NCBI RefSeq assembly: GCF_001936595.1
Contig: NZ_MLBG01000001.1
Location: 81,072-145,071 of the forward strand
Source of the DNA: Desulfovibrio sp. DV
Lineage (GTDB): Bacteria; Desulfobacterota; Desulfovibrionia; Desulfovibrionales; Desulfovibrionaceae
Direction of reading: 5' to 3'
DNA length: 64,000 nucleotides
In this document: piece after piece, positions 25,409-33,910 of the stretch
How positions within the stretch are numbered: position 1 is the stretch's first letter
How the letters are laid out: each line of letters opens with the position of its first letter
Made by a program: the position numbers and the translations under genes
The notes under the pieces: generated by a model
What the model saw: only the letters and a program-made list of their open reading frames with translations
The model's database searches: none
Told to the model about the DNA's origin: nothing

Positions 25409-26416
25409 TCAGATTGATTTTGATGAAGGGAAAAGATTTAGTGATCGCCTCAGTGTTGCAACTAATTCAGCAGAACTCAATTCATGATCACCCTCTGACC
25501 ATAATACTGTTGTGCAATGATTCGTATCGAAATGAGTTTTTGCGTTGTCAAATTTTGTTTTTTCACATAAATATATAACGGGTTTCCCAAGGCCTTCAGC
25601 GTATCCTGCTTCCCAATAGGCACCATAGTTGTCGTGCGTAAGGTCGGCAATTACAAAGGCAGAATCTCTGATTTTTTCACGCATTATATTGTCAATTATT
25701 CCGGCGCGGGCTACATCTCTTAAATCGATGAGGTCATAATTTATTGACTCTTTAACGACAGGCTTGATGATATCTGAAATAAATTTATCTAAAGTTGCAT
25801 CACCAAATTTCATGGCAATAAAACCATACTTTCCAGCAACTAATCCTTGTCTTTCTGCTTCATAGCGTTCCCATCCTTTGAGGGTAAGACCATATCGATC
25901 TCCTTTGATAAACCCTGGGGATCGAGGATTAGGAATGGTATCACACTCTAAAGGTTGGATTAACCCGTACTTTTCAAGTTCTAATCGAAGATTATTGAAC
26001 ATTGGAACGTTGAATGCTCCGATTCGCACCGAATCGATGACATCGTCTATAAAGTGGCCGACACCTGTTTCACGGACTTTATCTCCTAGCAATCGTATAA
26101 GGTTAGATGCCTGGATAGACGCGGTCGGGAGATAGCAATTGATAAGAAATTTTTCAATCCAGCTAGTCGTAATGATAATAGCTTCGTAGGTGTCGCGATA
26201 GGTGCATAACGAATGTGATAAGCATCTTCGTTGAACTGGCGTTAGTTTGGATGTTCCATTTTCAAAAAAACTAACATAAGCAGATTCAGTAATCTCAAAT
26301 GAACCACATGCTTGACAATAAAACCCATAACTATCTCGCTGGGTTCGAAAATTCTTACATGTGACGTTGTTGGCACAAAGACAAATCGGACAGAAATTTG
26401 GTTGTGGTGAGCTCAT
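25409..26416 (-). CDS. zinc-ribbon protein with nucleoside-deoxyribosyltransferase/TIR-like C-terminal domain
   Basis: 335 residues, markedly AT-rich next to its neighbours. The N terminus is a zinc ribbon (FCPICL ... FYCQACGSF, a pair of CxxC knuckles). The middle (~60-190) is helical with a winged-helix look (FNNLRLELEKYGLIQPL, YGLTLKGWERYEAERQG). The C terminus (~195-330) has a Rossmann-like nucleotide-binding fold: GFIAMKFGD, FVIADLTHDNYGAYWEAGYAEGLGKPVIYLCEK, the acidic ADLT...WEAGYA-GKPVI pattern shared by nucleoside 2-deoxyribosyltransferase-like and some TIR-like effectors. Function is not known; the island context makes a nucleotide-signalling or NAD-cleaving defence role plausible. 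ATG 26416 lacks a strong ribosome site. Confidence 0.75.
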   Translation of the reverse strand: MSSPQPNFCPICLCANNVTCKNFRTQRDSYGFYCQACGSFEITESAYVSFFENGTSKLTPVQRRCLSHSLCTYRDTYEAIIITTSWIEKFLINCYLPTASIQASNLIRLLGDKVRETGVGHFIDDVIDSVRIGAFNVPMFNNLRLELEKYGLIQPLECDTIPNPRSPGFIKGDRYGLTLKGWERYEAERQGLVAGKYGFIAMKFGDATLDKFISDIIKPVVKESINYDLIDLRDVARAGIIDNIMREKIRDSAFVIADLTHDNYGAYWEAGYAEGLGKPVIYLCEKTKFDNAKTHFDTNHCTTVLWSEGDHELSSAELVATLRRSLNLFPSSKSI

Positions 26417-26500
26417 TTCAGTGATCCTTCAAGTTCTGTTTGGATTTAAGCCTACATTTTATTGCATCAACTGTTATTTTTAATTCGATACAGGGTCAAG

Positions 26501-26689
26501 TCGAAGTCCGATCCGACGCCGGAAGAAATGGCCCAGGCCCGAAAGCTGGTCGAACGCAGAGTCAAGGAGGGAGGGGCGGCAACGCCTCCGGCCGCCACGC
26601 CCGCTGTCGACCACGAGTTCGTGAAGCGCTGTCTTTAGGCCGGCCAAAAGGGCGACGGACTCCTTTGCGCCGCCATGCATCGGGGACGG
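26501..26689 (+). pseudogene. relic of phage helicase-primase 5' end
   Basis: This 189-base stretch aligns without gaps to 30200-30388, the first ~66 codons of the intact prophage helicase-primase gene (shared PEE-AQAR-LVERRVKE and DHEFVKRCL). It lacks the start codon, and a tyrosine codon is now TAG (26636-26638). Downstream similarity ends abruptly. It is a leftover of a related prophage. Confidence 0.85.
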
Positions 26690-27065
26690 GGAAAGCCCGA
26701 CGGCCATAGGCAACACACTGGGCAGGCTTGGAAAAGACGAAGAGGAACTGGCCGCCCACGCCGAGCTCGTGGCCCGGATGGGGATGCGCCGCAGCCAGCC
26801 CTGCGGGAGCAGGTCGCCATAACGCGAAAGAACAAGCGTGTTATTTGAGACAACGTGGGACGGTTGAGGAAGAACTTGGGCTTTTTCCTCTGTTGGCTTT
26901 CAGATACCCAAGGACTTATTTGATAGCTAAAGGGTGACGCCAGAGCGTCATTGTCTACAGCGTCCACCAGTCGGCCCAGGCGCGTGTGTGAGGCCAAGTC
27001 GGTCAGAGAGCGGGGGGCGGTGTCGGGAAGGCGCCAACGGTGACGCCTTCCCGACATGGCAAAGA
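26690..27065. other. decayed phage DNA, no intact gene
   Basis: 376 bases with no supported gene. Bases 26961-26982 are identical to 41435-41456 of the prophage, just before the gpW-like gene, so this stretch carries a second relic point in the same order. GC is mixed. Confidence 0.6.
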
Positions 27066-27536
27066 CTAGAGGGCCGGACCGCAGGTATTCTGGAAGATGT
27101 TGTTGGTGTTGACCCAGCCGCACATGTCGGAGCTTGGCACATGCACCAGGGCCCAGCCTTCGCGGTCGTCCACTAAGACGTCGACCCGGGTGCCGATGGC
27201 CAGCTTGGCCAGCTCGCCGCAGTACGTGCCTTCGCAATTGCGGAGGGGCAGACCCGTGAAGCCGGCCTTGGCCGACCACATGGGCGTGGTGGTCCAGGCC
27301 TCAGCCATGATGTACGGCTGCCCCGGGCATATGGTCGGAACCATGCGGACTGGGGCTGGGGCCACGGCCATGACCGGGGCCGGAGCCTGCTGCATAACCC
27401 TGGGCGCGGCTTTATGGTGGCGCACCCGCTGGACTTTTTTGGGGGGCCTGGGGCCTTCTTCGTCAGCATGGCCCACAACGGCGGAGCCGGACAGCATAGC
27501 GACAGCGAGAAACACAGATACGAGAATCCTTTTCAT
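27066..27536 (-). CDS. secreted SH3-like domain protein
   Basis: 156-residue exported protein: signal peptide (ILVSVFLAVAMLSGSAVVGHA), a basic Pro/Ala-rich linker (PRPPKKVQRVRHHKAAP, then alternating AP), and a bacterial SH3 domain (LRNCEGTYCGELAKLAIGTRVDVL, GWALVHVPSSDMCGWVNTNNI). Such domains bind peptidoglycan or cell-surface partners. ATG 27536 has AAGGAGG upstream. It sits within the island as cargo; GC is host-like. Confidence 0.75.
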   Translation of the reverse strand: MKRILVSVFLAVAMLSGSAVVGHADEEGPRPPKKVQRVRHHKAAPRVMQQAPAPVMAVAPAPVRMVPTICPGQPYIMAEAWTTTPMWSAKAGFTGLPLRNCEGTYCGELAKLAIGTRVDVLVDDREGWALVHVPSSDMCGWVNTNNIFQNTCGPAL

Positions 27537-27803
27537 GATGCCTCCTTTTGGGGCCGTAGCCGAGCCTCGACCCGTTCCAAATCCTGAGGGATGCCACTGT
27601 TTATCTTTTAATACACCGTCGGCGAATCCGGTCAATGCCGTTTCGCCGCCAGGGAAGGATAAATTGGGACGCAGCGGAGCCTGCCCCGTGAATGACGAAT
27701 AGATGGAGTTGTATGCTAATTGATATCTGTTATAATTCCTTTGCGTTAACGCTGCCCCAAGCTGGTTCGGGCGGCCCGTCACAATGTCCGGTCGATATGA
27801 AGA

Positions 27804-29216
27804 TTATTTCAGGAGCAACAGAAAGGGGGGCGTCCAAGTGCCCTTGGCCTCGAAGGCTCCCAGATCCGGCTTGCCCTTGGAAAGCCGGGGCTCGTAGCTT
27901 TGATGCTTCTTGTACTGGTAAAGTACTGGATACGCCTCCGGGTGCAAGGCGGTGCCGACATTGATGCACGGGGATGAAGGGGAGATATGGAAATCCTGGA
28001 TGCCGGCATTCACGAACCCGGGGGCTTCGCCGGTGATGTTGCCGCCATCGTCGTAGATGGTGCCCGTGAGCCCGCTGTGGCTGTCCGTCCAGTTCGCCTT
28101 CAGCCAGTTGTGAGAAAGGTGGAGCACTCCGGTTTGGTCGAGCAGGGCGAGAGCGGTTCCCGAGGCGCTGGTCCAGACGATATTATTGCGGCAGTCACAG
28201 GTTTCATCGTTGGTTGAGAGACGCAGCAGGGTCGTGTTGCCTGTTCTCGTCGAGATGACCGTATTTTGATAGAAATGGAGGGTTCCTTTCCTGTATTTGC
28301 TCTTGTCGCCGCTGTCGCCTCCATAATGGAGAATCTGACTATTCCCGGCGTTTTCCGGTTCGATTAAGACATTGCCATACACAAATGTCTTGCGGTAGCT
28401 GGGGTCATTCACGATTTCTGAACTGTCCTCGGCATCCACAAGGTCAAGCTGCCGATTACCGCTTTCAATCCAGTTGTACCGGATGATGAGGCCGGCGGAG
28501 CGATCCTTTAAATTGTTGCCCAGGCAGTCAGCGCGTAATGGACCGAAGAAGTTGAACTGGTAGAGGATACCAATTGCGGCGGTATAGGCATTGTGCTCGT
28601 AGATGCTTCCTGCGATCCCGTTATCGTAAATCCGACAACGTTCGATGAGAATGTCACGGGTGGCGTGTGATACGAAGAGGCCATTGCCAGAATCGCGTAG
28701 GATGCAGTTTCTGAGGATAATGTTCCGGCCGTTTTCGACATAGATCGCGGCAGTGTTGTTGGCATAATCGCTGAGACCGTTTCGACCGGTGAACTGGTAA
28801 GGCGTTCTGCCGCTTCGGATGTCGAGGTTCTCCACCACGATCCAGCTTGGCTCGTCCACGGCTGGAATATTTGCTCCGCCGATTTTGACGACCCCGCGCT
28901 CCTCGCTCCAGAAATTGATGCTGCTGCGTGTGGTGGCGTTTCGCCCGTCTATGACGGGCAACTCGCCGTTGGCATTGGGCACGCCTCGAACCGTGAAGGG
29001 TTGTTGCTCGGTGCCCTGGACCGCGATTACCCACTTTTCCTGGTAGGGTGTATCCCGCCAGTAGATCAGCACCAAATCGCCGGCACGCATGCTTTCCCAG
29101 GGGGCATCGCCGATGTTCGCAGAGGATTTTCCGGGTCCGACCTCATAGGTGGTCGCCAGGACCGGAACCGCCTGAGTAAGAAACATAACGCATAGAAGCA
29201 GCACTTTCAGGTTCAT
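27804..29216 (-). CDS. secreted right-handed beta-helix protein
   Basis: 470-residue exported protein with signal peptide (NLKVLLLCVMFLTQAVPVLA). Parallel beta-helix rungs run through most of the chain: IIVENLDI-type repeats, NIILRNCILRDSGNGLFVSH, DILIERCRIYDNG, LIIRYNWIESG, LHFYQNTVIST, CDCRNNIVWTS, ending with the LGAFE motif frequent in polysaccharide-active parallel-helix proteins. It probably binds or cleaves a polysaccharide; catalytic residues cannot be assigned. ATG 29216 follows GAGGTG. It may form an operon with the SH3 gene, though 267 bases separate them. Confidence 0.8.
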   Translation of the reverse strand: MNLKVLLLCVMFLTQAVPVLATTYEVGPGKSSANIGDAPWESMRAGDLVLIYWRDTPYQEKWVIAVQGTEQQPFTVRGVPNANGELPVIDGRNATTRSSINFWSEERGVVKIGGANIPAVDEPSWIVVENLDIRSGRTPYQFTGRNGLSDYANNTAAIYVENGRNIILRNCILRDSGNGLFVSHATRDILIERCRIYDNGIAGSIYEHNAYTAAIGILYQFNFFGPLRADCLGNNLKDRSAGLIIRYNWIESGNRQLDLVDAEDSSEIVNDPSYRKTFVYGNVLIEPENAGNSQILHYGGDSGDKSKYRKGTLHFYQNTVISTRTGNTTLLRLSTNDETCDCRNNIVWTSASGTALALLDQTGVLHLSHNWLKANWTDSHSGLTGTIYDDGGNITGEAPGFVNAGIQDFHISPSSPCINVGTALHPEAYPVLYQYKKHQSYEPRLSKGKPDLGAFEAKGTWTPPFLLLLK

Positions 29217-29399
29217 GAGACACCTCGCTGTCCGGCATTGTAGTGTGTTCTGGATTGCCGGCCAGGGTCATGACGCCGTCGTCGTGCAGGGTGATGGAGG
29301 AGGTGGCTTGGCGTCGGGGGTTTGTGGCTCTATTCGTAGAAGTCCTGGGACGGAATGAGAAAGCGGTAGGAACGGATGGCCGCCGGGCCAAGTGTCTCG

Positions 29400-29535
29400 C
29401 TGATGCCCCAGCTAGCCGGCGGCATCGTGGTAGCAGACCGCGTAGGTGCGGTCCACGGGCTGCCCGGGCTTGCGGACAGTCGATTCGCGGTACAATACGC
29501 CCTCGTACTTGGTCTTGATGTGCGCCCGGGGCTGC
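29400..29535 (-). pseudogene. relic of tyrosine integrase N terminus
   Basis: On the minus strand a broken frame reads HIKTKYEGVLYREST, then GQPVDRTYAVCYHDAAG before a TAG stop. This fits the arm-type DNA-binding start of Desulfovibrio prophage integrases (KTKYPGVRYRES.. followed by DRTYFI-Y), with later frames shifted (WGISETLG). No catalytic domain remains. It sits immediately inside the right repeat, reading away from the tRNA, as expected for an int gene beside its attachment site. Confidence 0.6.
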
Positions 29536-29593
29536 CCATCGTCCGGCAGTAGCCTACAGGCGCGATTTCGGCAACGACGTTAGCCATGTGTTA

Positions 29594-29671
29594 GCCGGCA
29601 ACGAAAAAAGGGTCGCGACGGTATGTCGCGACCCTTTGACTTCGGTTTTGGTGGGCAATGTAGGATTCGAA
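29594..29671 (-). repeat. right 78-bp direct repeat (att-like)
   Basis: Second copy of the 24927-25004 repeat, one mismatch (29603 region). The terminator stem is at 29610-29634. Here the tRNA similarity continues 25 bases further (to 29696). Confidence 0.85.
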
Positions 29672-29696
29672 CCTACGGCCTTTGGCTCCGGAGGCC
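29649..29696 (-). pseudogene. truncated tRNA-Arg(CCG), 3' half
   Basis: Read on the minus strand: anticodon loop CTCCGGA (anticodon CCG), 3' anticodon stem GCCAA, variable loop, T-arm GTAGG-TTCGAAT-CCTAC, acceptor strand ATTGCCC, A, CCA. The 5' half is missing: past the anticodon stem the sequence no longer matches a tRNA and no GGGCAAT partner strand is present. It is an attachment-site remnant and not a working tRNA. Confidence 0.8.
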
Positions 29697-30190
29697 TGGA
29701 TTCTACTCCCCGGGTAGCCCCAAGCGCCGCCGGGACCATGCATCAACGCTCTCTCCTTTCACCTCTGCTTCCCCGTCATCTGCGATTCGCCGACTAAGCT
29801 ACTTCTCCTTTCGCTTATCCGTCCCCGTCAGCATTCAGCCCCTGGACTGCATATGTCGCCGCCTTGAGCGGGGCGGGCAGGGGGCATGTGCCCTCGCGTT
29901 GGGGTCAGGACATGCGCCCGCCGCGCTCAAGGCGTACCGCTCCGCCGCGCGTGAGCGCGGCGCTCTCCCGGCGCGCCCTCTCTCTCCTCCTCCACCTTGA
30001 GCAGACCACGGATGTCCTGGCCGCATGGGCACCCCTGGCCGTTCTGCGGGTCCTTCCCGGGACCTGGAAATGGTCGCGCACGTTGGGTGCGGGTGGTCGC
30101 GGATTTTTGCGGAAAAAATCTGGCGGAAAAACGGAAAAACCTTCGGCAGCGGGCTGTTGATGGCCGCCAAACCCAACAGGATTGCTGAAA
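29697..30190. other. prophage left end, no gene supported
   Basis: 494 bases between the tRNA fragment and the first phage gene. High GC with several inverted stretches (for example CGCGCGTGAGCGCGGCG around 29946). Probably attP arm and the control region of the first phage operon. No convincing coding frame. Confidence 0.45.
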
Positions 30191-31840
30191 ATGTCTGATT
30201 CGAAGTCCGATCCGACGCCGGAAGAAATCGCCCAGGCCCGGGAGCTGGTCGAACGCAGGGTCAAGGAGGAAGGGGCGGCAACGCCTCCGGCCACCACCCC
30301 TGCTGTCGACCACGAATTCGTGAAGCGCTGCCTTTACGCCGGGCAAAAGGGCGACGGCCTCATGTTCGCGGCCATGCATCGGGGGCGGCTGCTGTGCGCC
30401 CCGGAACTCAAGGGCCAGTGGTTTGAATGGACCGGCTCCTACTGGAAGCAGGTCACGGTCTACCGGGCCGAGGCTGCGGTCGAGGCCGTGGTCGCCCGGT
30501 ACGATGAGACGCGGCTCCATTTTGAGGCGCAGATCGCCGAGGCCAGACAAGCCCATGATGACGAGACGGTCAAACGGCTGGATAAATTGTGCAAGCGCCT
30601 GCGCAAAAACATCGACGATCTGCGCGAGGGGTCAGGGGTCACGGCCAGCCTGCGGTTTGCGCTCTCGAACGACGATCCCCTGCTGGTGCGGATGGAGGAT
30701 TTCGACGCGGATCCGTACCTGCTCGGGGTGGCCAACGGAGTGGTGGATCTGCGCACGGGCGAGTTTCGCGACGCCCGGCCCACGGATCTTTTGCGGCGCA
30801 CCTGCGGCGTGGCCTGGGAAGGGATCGATGCGCCGTGCCCGACCTGGGATGCCTTTGTCACGGAGATCGTGGGCGAGGATCCGGAGGTGGCCGCATTCAT
30901 CCAGCGGGTGTTTGGCTATGCCGCGGCCGGCCTCTCATCCGAACCGCTGTTTGTGGTGCTGGCCGGCGAGGGCCGAAACGGCAAGACGGTCATGGTCGAG
31001 ACCCTCGGCAAAGTGCTTGGCGACTACATGGGGCCGATCCCGGCCGAGCTGCTCCTGGATCAGGGGCAGGCCCGGGACGCGGACAAACCCACGCCCACCA
31101 TCATGAGTCTCAACGGGCTGCGCATCGCCTACGCCGCTGAGACTGACGACAACCGCCGGTTTTCGATCTCCCGGGTCAAGTGGCTGTCGGGCGATGACCG
31201 GCTCACCGGCCGCTACATGTGGGACCGCGACCCGAGCAGCTTCTACCCGACGCACACCCTTTTCCTCCTGACCAACCATCGTCCCCATGCCGGGGCGCAC
31301 GAGTACGCCTTTTGGGACCGGCTGCGCCTGGTCAATTTCCCGTTTCGCTACGTGGACAACCCCAAAGGGGAGGGGGAGCGCCTTCGGGACCGCACTTTGC
31401 CCGCCCGCCTGGAGCAGGAGCTGCCCGGCATTCTGGCCTGGCTGGTCCGGGGCTGCCTGCTCTGGCAGTCCGAGGGCATCTTGCCGCCGAAATCGGTGCT
31501 GGCCGCCACCGAGGAATACAAGCGCGAAGAGGATCACATCCAGGATTTCGTGGAGGAGTGCCTGATCCGGACGCCGGAAGAGAAAGACACCCGGGTCACG
31601 GCCACCGCGATCTACGAACTGTACACCCGCTGGCACCTCAAAAACCGGGGCAAATATGTGCCGACCATGAACACTTTCGGCAAACACCTCGGCCGCAAGA
31701 TCCACAAGGAGCGGCGCGGCGGCGTGATCTACTACTACGAGGTGCGCCTCAACCCGGACGCGGAAGACGCCTATCCCGAAAAGAACAGCAAGGACAAGGG
31801 GTTCGACCTTTCAGGGTGGGGCGACAAACCGGCTTGGTGA
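30191..31840 (+). CDS. phage helicase/primase, P4 D5-type SF3
   Basis: 549-residue protein of the phage/plasmid primase P4 family, D5 N-terminal domain plus SF3 helicase. The D5 segment has LLRRTCGVAWEG and FVTEIVGEDPEVAAFIQRVFGYA; the helicase has Walker A GEGRNGKT near residue 260, Walker B region LNGLRIAYAAETDD, and motif C (HTLFLLTNHRP). The C-terminal helix-turn-helix region (DFVEECLIRTPEEKDTRV) is typical. It unwinds and helps start phage DNA replication. ATG 30191 has AGGAT upstream. First gene of the prophage; an iteron-like region follows directly. Confidence 0.9.
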   Translation: MSDSKSDPTPEEIAQARELVERRVKEEGAATPPATTPAVDHEFVKRCLYAGQKGDGLMFAAMHRGRLLCAPELKGQWFEWTGSYWKQVTVYRAEAAVEAVVARYDETRLHFEAQIAEARQAHDDETVKRLDKLCKRLRKNIDDLREGSGVTASLRFALSNDDPLLVRMEDFDADPYLLGVANGVVDLRTGEFRDARPTDLLRRTCGVAWEGIDAPCPTWDAFVTEIVGEDPEVAAFIQRVFGYAAAGLSSEPLFVVLAGEGRNGKTVMVETLGKVLGDYMGPIPAELLLDQGQARDADKPTPTIMSLNGLRIAYAAETDDNRRFSISRVKWLSGDDRLTGRYMWDRDPSSFYPTHTLFLLTNHRPHAGAHEYAFWDRLRLVNFPFRYVDNPKGEGERLRDRTLPARLEQELPGILAWLVRGCLLWQSEGILPPKSVLAATEEYKREEDHIQDFVEECLIRTPEEKDTRVTATAIYELYTRWHLKNRGKYVPTMNTFGKHLGRKIHKERRGGVIYYYEVRLNPDAEDAYPEKNSKDKGFDLSGWGDKPAW

Positions 31841-32090
31841 CCAGGACATAGGACATTGGCCAGGACATCCCGCGTTGGATTGTCCTGGGGGCGGGAAGGG
31901 GCGCGGACTCTGAATGGAAGGGTGCGCCAGGACATCAGGACCACGGCACGTAATGCCGTCTAAAAACGCTGTACTCGGCTCGGAGCATACCATGTCATCC
32001 TGTCCTACTGTCCTACTTTTTAAAAAAGGAAAAGATAATAGGTTGTTAGAGCCAGGATATTGCCAGGACCTTGCCATGCAATCAGGACAT
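31841..32090 (+). repeat. iteron-like CCAGGACAT repeats, candidate phage origin
   Basis: Between the helicase and primase genes lie repeated CCAGGACAT units: 31841-31849, 31860-31868, 31927-31935 and TCAGGACAT at 32082-32090, with degenerate copies (CCAGGATAT 32052, CCAGGACCT 32063) and inverted TGTCCT copies (31881, 32001, 32009), next to an AT-rich stretch (~32019-32045). This combination resembles a replication origin served by the flanking helicase and primase. Confidence 0.55.
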
Positions 32091-32095
32091 CCGCG

Positions 32096-33787
32096 ATGAG
32101 CGCCGACATCCTTGGTCTGTTTGAGGCCCACGGGCTGAGGCTCGTGAAAAAAACGGGCAGCGAATGGGCCGCGCCGTGCCCGGCCTGCGGCGGCGAGGAC
32201 CGTTGCATGGTCCGCCCCGGCGACCATGGCGGCATGGGCGGGTACTGGTGCCGGCAGTGCGAGACCTACGGCGATGCCATCCAGTTTTTGCGCGATTTCG
32301 AGAACATGAGCTACGCCGAGGCCTGCCAGCATCTGGGCATGGCCACCCCCAGGTCTACGGCCGCCTTGCCCCGGGTGCCGCGTCCGGCCGCCGGCCAGGA
32401 TCCGTTTGAGGCCACGCCGTCGGTCCCGCCGGTGGAGGTCTGGTCGACCAAGGCCACGGCCTTTGCCGCCTGGGCCCACCAGCATCTGCTGGCCAACCCC
32501 ACCTGGTTGTCCTGGCTGGCCGCCCGGGGCCTGCCGCTGGACGCGGTTGTGCGTTACCGGCTGGGCTGGAATCCGGGCGACAAGGGCAAGTCCTGCCTGA
32601 TCCGGCCGCGCGCCTCCTGGGGGTTGCCGCCGCTCGAGGCCAAGCCCGGTCAGGACAAGCCCAAAACCACCTTTTGGCTCCCGCGCGGGCTGGTCATTCC
32701 CCAGCTGCCGGCCGATCCGGACGGCCCGGTGCTGCGCCTGCGCATCCGGCGGCCGGACGAAGACCGCCAGCGGTTTGACCCAAGCAAGAAATATTACGTG
32801 ATCCCGGGCAGCTCCATGGACGCCATGATCCTGGCCCCGGAGTCTGCGGCTTTTGTCGTGGTCGAGTCCGAACTGGATGCGCTCATGCTGCACCACCAGC
32901 TCGGCGACCTGATCGGCGTGGTCTCGGTACAGACCGCCAACGTCAAGAAAATTGCGGCCGACATCCACGCGGCCCTGGCCCGGGCCAAGTCGATCCTGGT
33001 GGCCCTGGACGCCGAGGGGGCCGGCGGGGCCGGGGCCAAGGGCTGGCAGCGTTGGGCCGCGTCGTTTCCACGGGCGAAAAGGTGGCCGTGCCCGGTCGGC
33101 AAAGATCCCGGTGAAGCCTTTGAAAAAGGCGCGAACCTGCGCGCCTGGGTATTGGCCGGGCTGCCGCCGGCGATGCTCCCAGGACGTTTGCCGACTGGAC
33201 AGCCGCCCAAAGGGGAGGGGGAAAAACCGGAAGAGGGGACGGGGGGCGCGGTCGCCGGGGACGTGGCGGCTGAGGAAGCGCCGGCGGTGTCAGCCGAAAC
33301 GGCGGCGTTGTCAACCGAATTGCCGGCGGATGGCGGGGTTTCCGGGGCGTTGTCAGCCGAAGTCTCGGCGGCCGCGCCGGCCGTGCGCTGGCTCGATCCC
33401 GACTACGTGACCGCCCTGGGCATGGTGCCCCTGGGGGAGTTGCTCGAGGCTATGGCCACGCACCGGGTGGAGCCGGTGCTGGTGGCCGGGCTGGCCGCGG
33501 CTGACGAGCGCGTCCTGGCGCTGCGGCCGGCCGGCGATGTCCCTGCCGAGGCCATGGCCCGGGTGGGGACGCTGTTTTTTGGTCAGTGTCTCGAGGCGGT
33601 GCTGTGGTTCGCCCGGCTTGGCGGGCTGCGAGCGGCCAAAGGCCTGACGCCGCTTCGCGGCCGGCCCGATGCTGTCGGGGAGTCGGCCGCCATCGTGCGG
33701 CGGTTGGGAGCGGAGCCGGTGGGGCTGGTCTTCGCCGGCTGGACCAGCCTGGACTATTGGCGCGGCCGGGAGGCGGCGCGGCGGTAA
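32096..33787 (+). CDS. phage DNA primase, CHC2-type zinc finger and toprim-like
   Basis: 563-residue primase. N-terminal zinc-binding motif: Cys28, Cys31, Cys52, Cys55 (CPACGGEDRC, YWCRQC). The central part has a Toprim-like core (FVVVESELDALMLHHQLGDL, AKSILVALDAEGAGG). The C-terminal third (~380-560) is Ala/Glu-rich (repeated VSAE-type segments) and ends in an unassigned domain. It primes replication with the SF3 helicase. ATG 32096 follows CAGGACAT, part of the last iteron. Confidence 0.8.
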   Translation: MSADILGLFEAHGLRLVKKTGSEWAAPCPACGGEDRCMVRPGDHGGMGGYWCRQCETYGDAIQFLRDFENMSYAEACQHLGMATPRSTAALPRVPRPAAGQDPFEATPSVPPVEVWSTKATAFAAWAHQHLLANPTWLSWLAARGLPLDAVVRYRLGWNPGDKGKSCLIRPRASWGLPPLEAKPGQDKPKTTFWLPRGLVIPQLPADPDGPVLRLRIRRPDEDRQRFDPSKKYYVIPGSSMDAMILAPESAAFVVVESELDALMLHHQLGDLIGVVSVQTANVKKIAADIHAALARAKSILVALDAEGAGGAGAKGWQRWAASFPRAKRWPCPVGKDPGEAFEKGANLRAWVLAGLPPAMLPGRLPTGQPPKGEGEKPEEGTGGAVAGDVAAEEAPAVSAETAALSTELPADGGVSGALSAEVSAAAPAVRWLDPDYVTALGMVPLGELLEAMATHRVEPVLVAGLAAADERVLALRPAGDVPAEAMARVGTLFFGQCLEAVLWFARLGGLRAAKGLTPLRGRPDAVGESAAIVRRLGAEPVGLVFAGWTSLDYWRGREAARR

Positions 33788-33910
33788 ATGGAGGGCTGCC
33801 GACCGGAGCGCCAACTCCTGCCGGCGGCCGGATGTGCGGGAACGTCCGACCAGGAAACCCCAACCCTCCAGCCATGCATGGCCCGGAGGAGGTAGCACGG
33901 GGACTGACGG

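Noticed and set aside
29649..29740. A complete tRNA gene reading leftward from ~29720
   Set aside because: The 5' acceptor (GGGCAAT) and a normal D-arm are missing; only the anticodon-to-CCA half matches tRNA-Arg.
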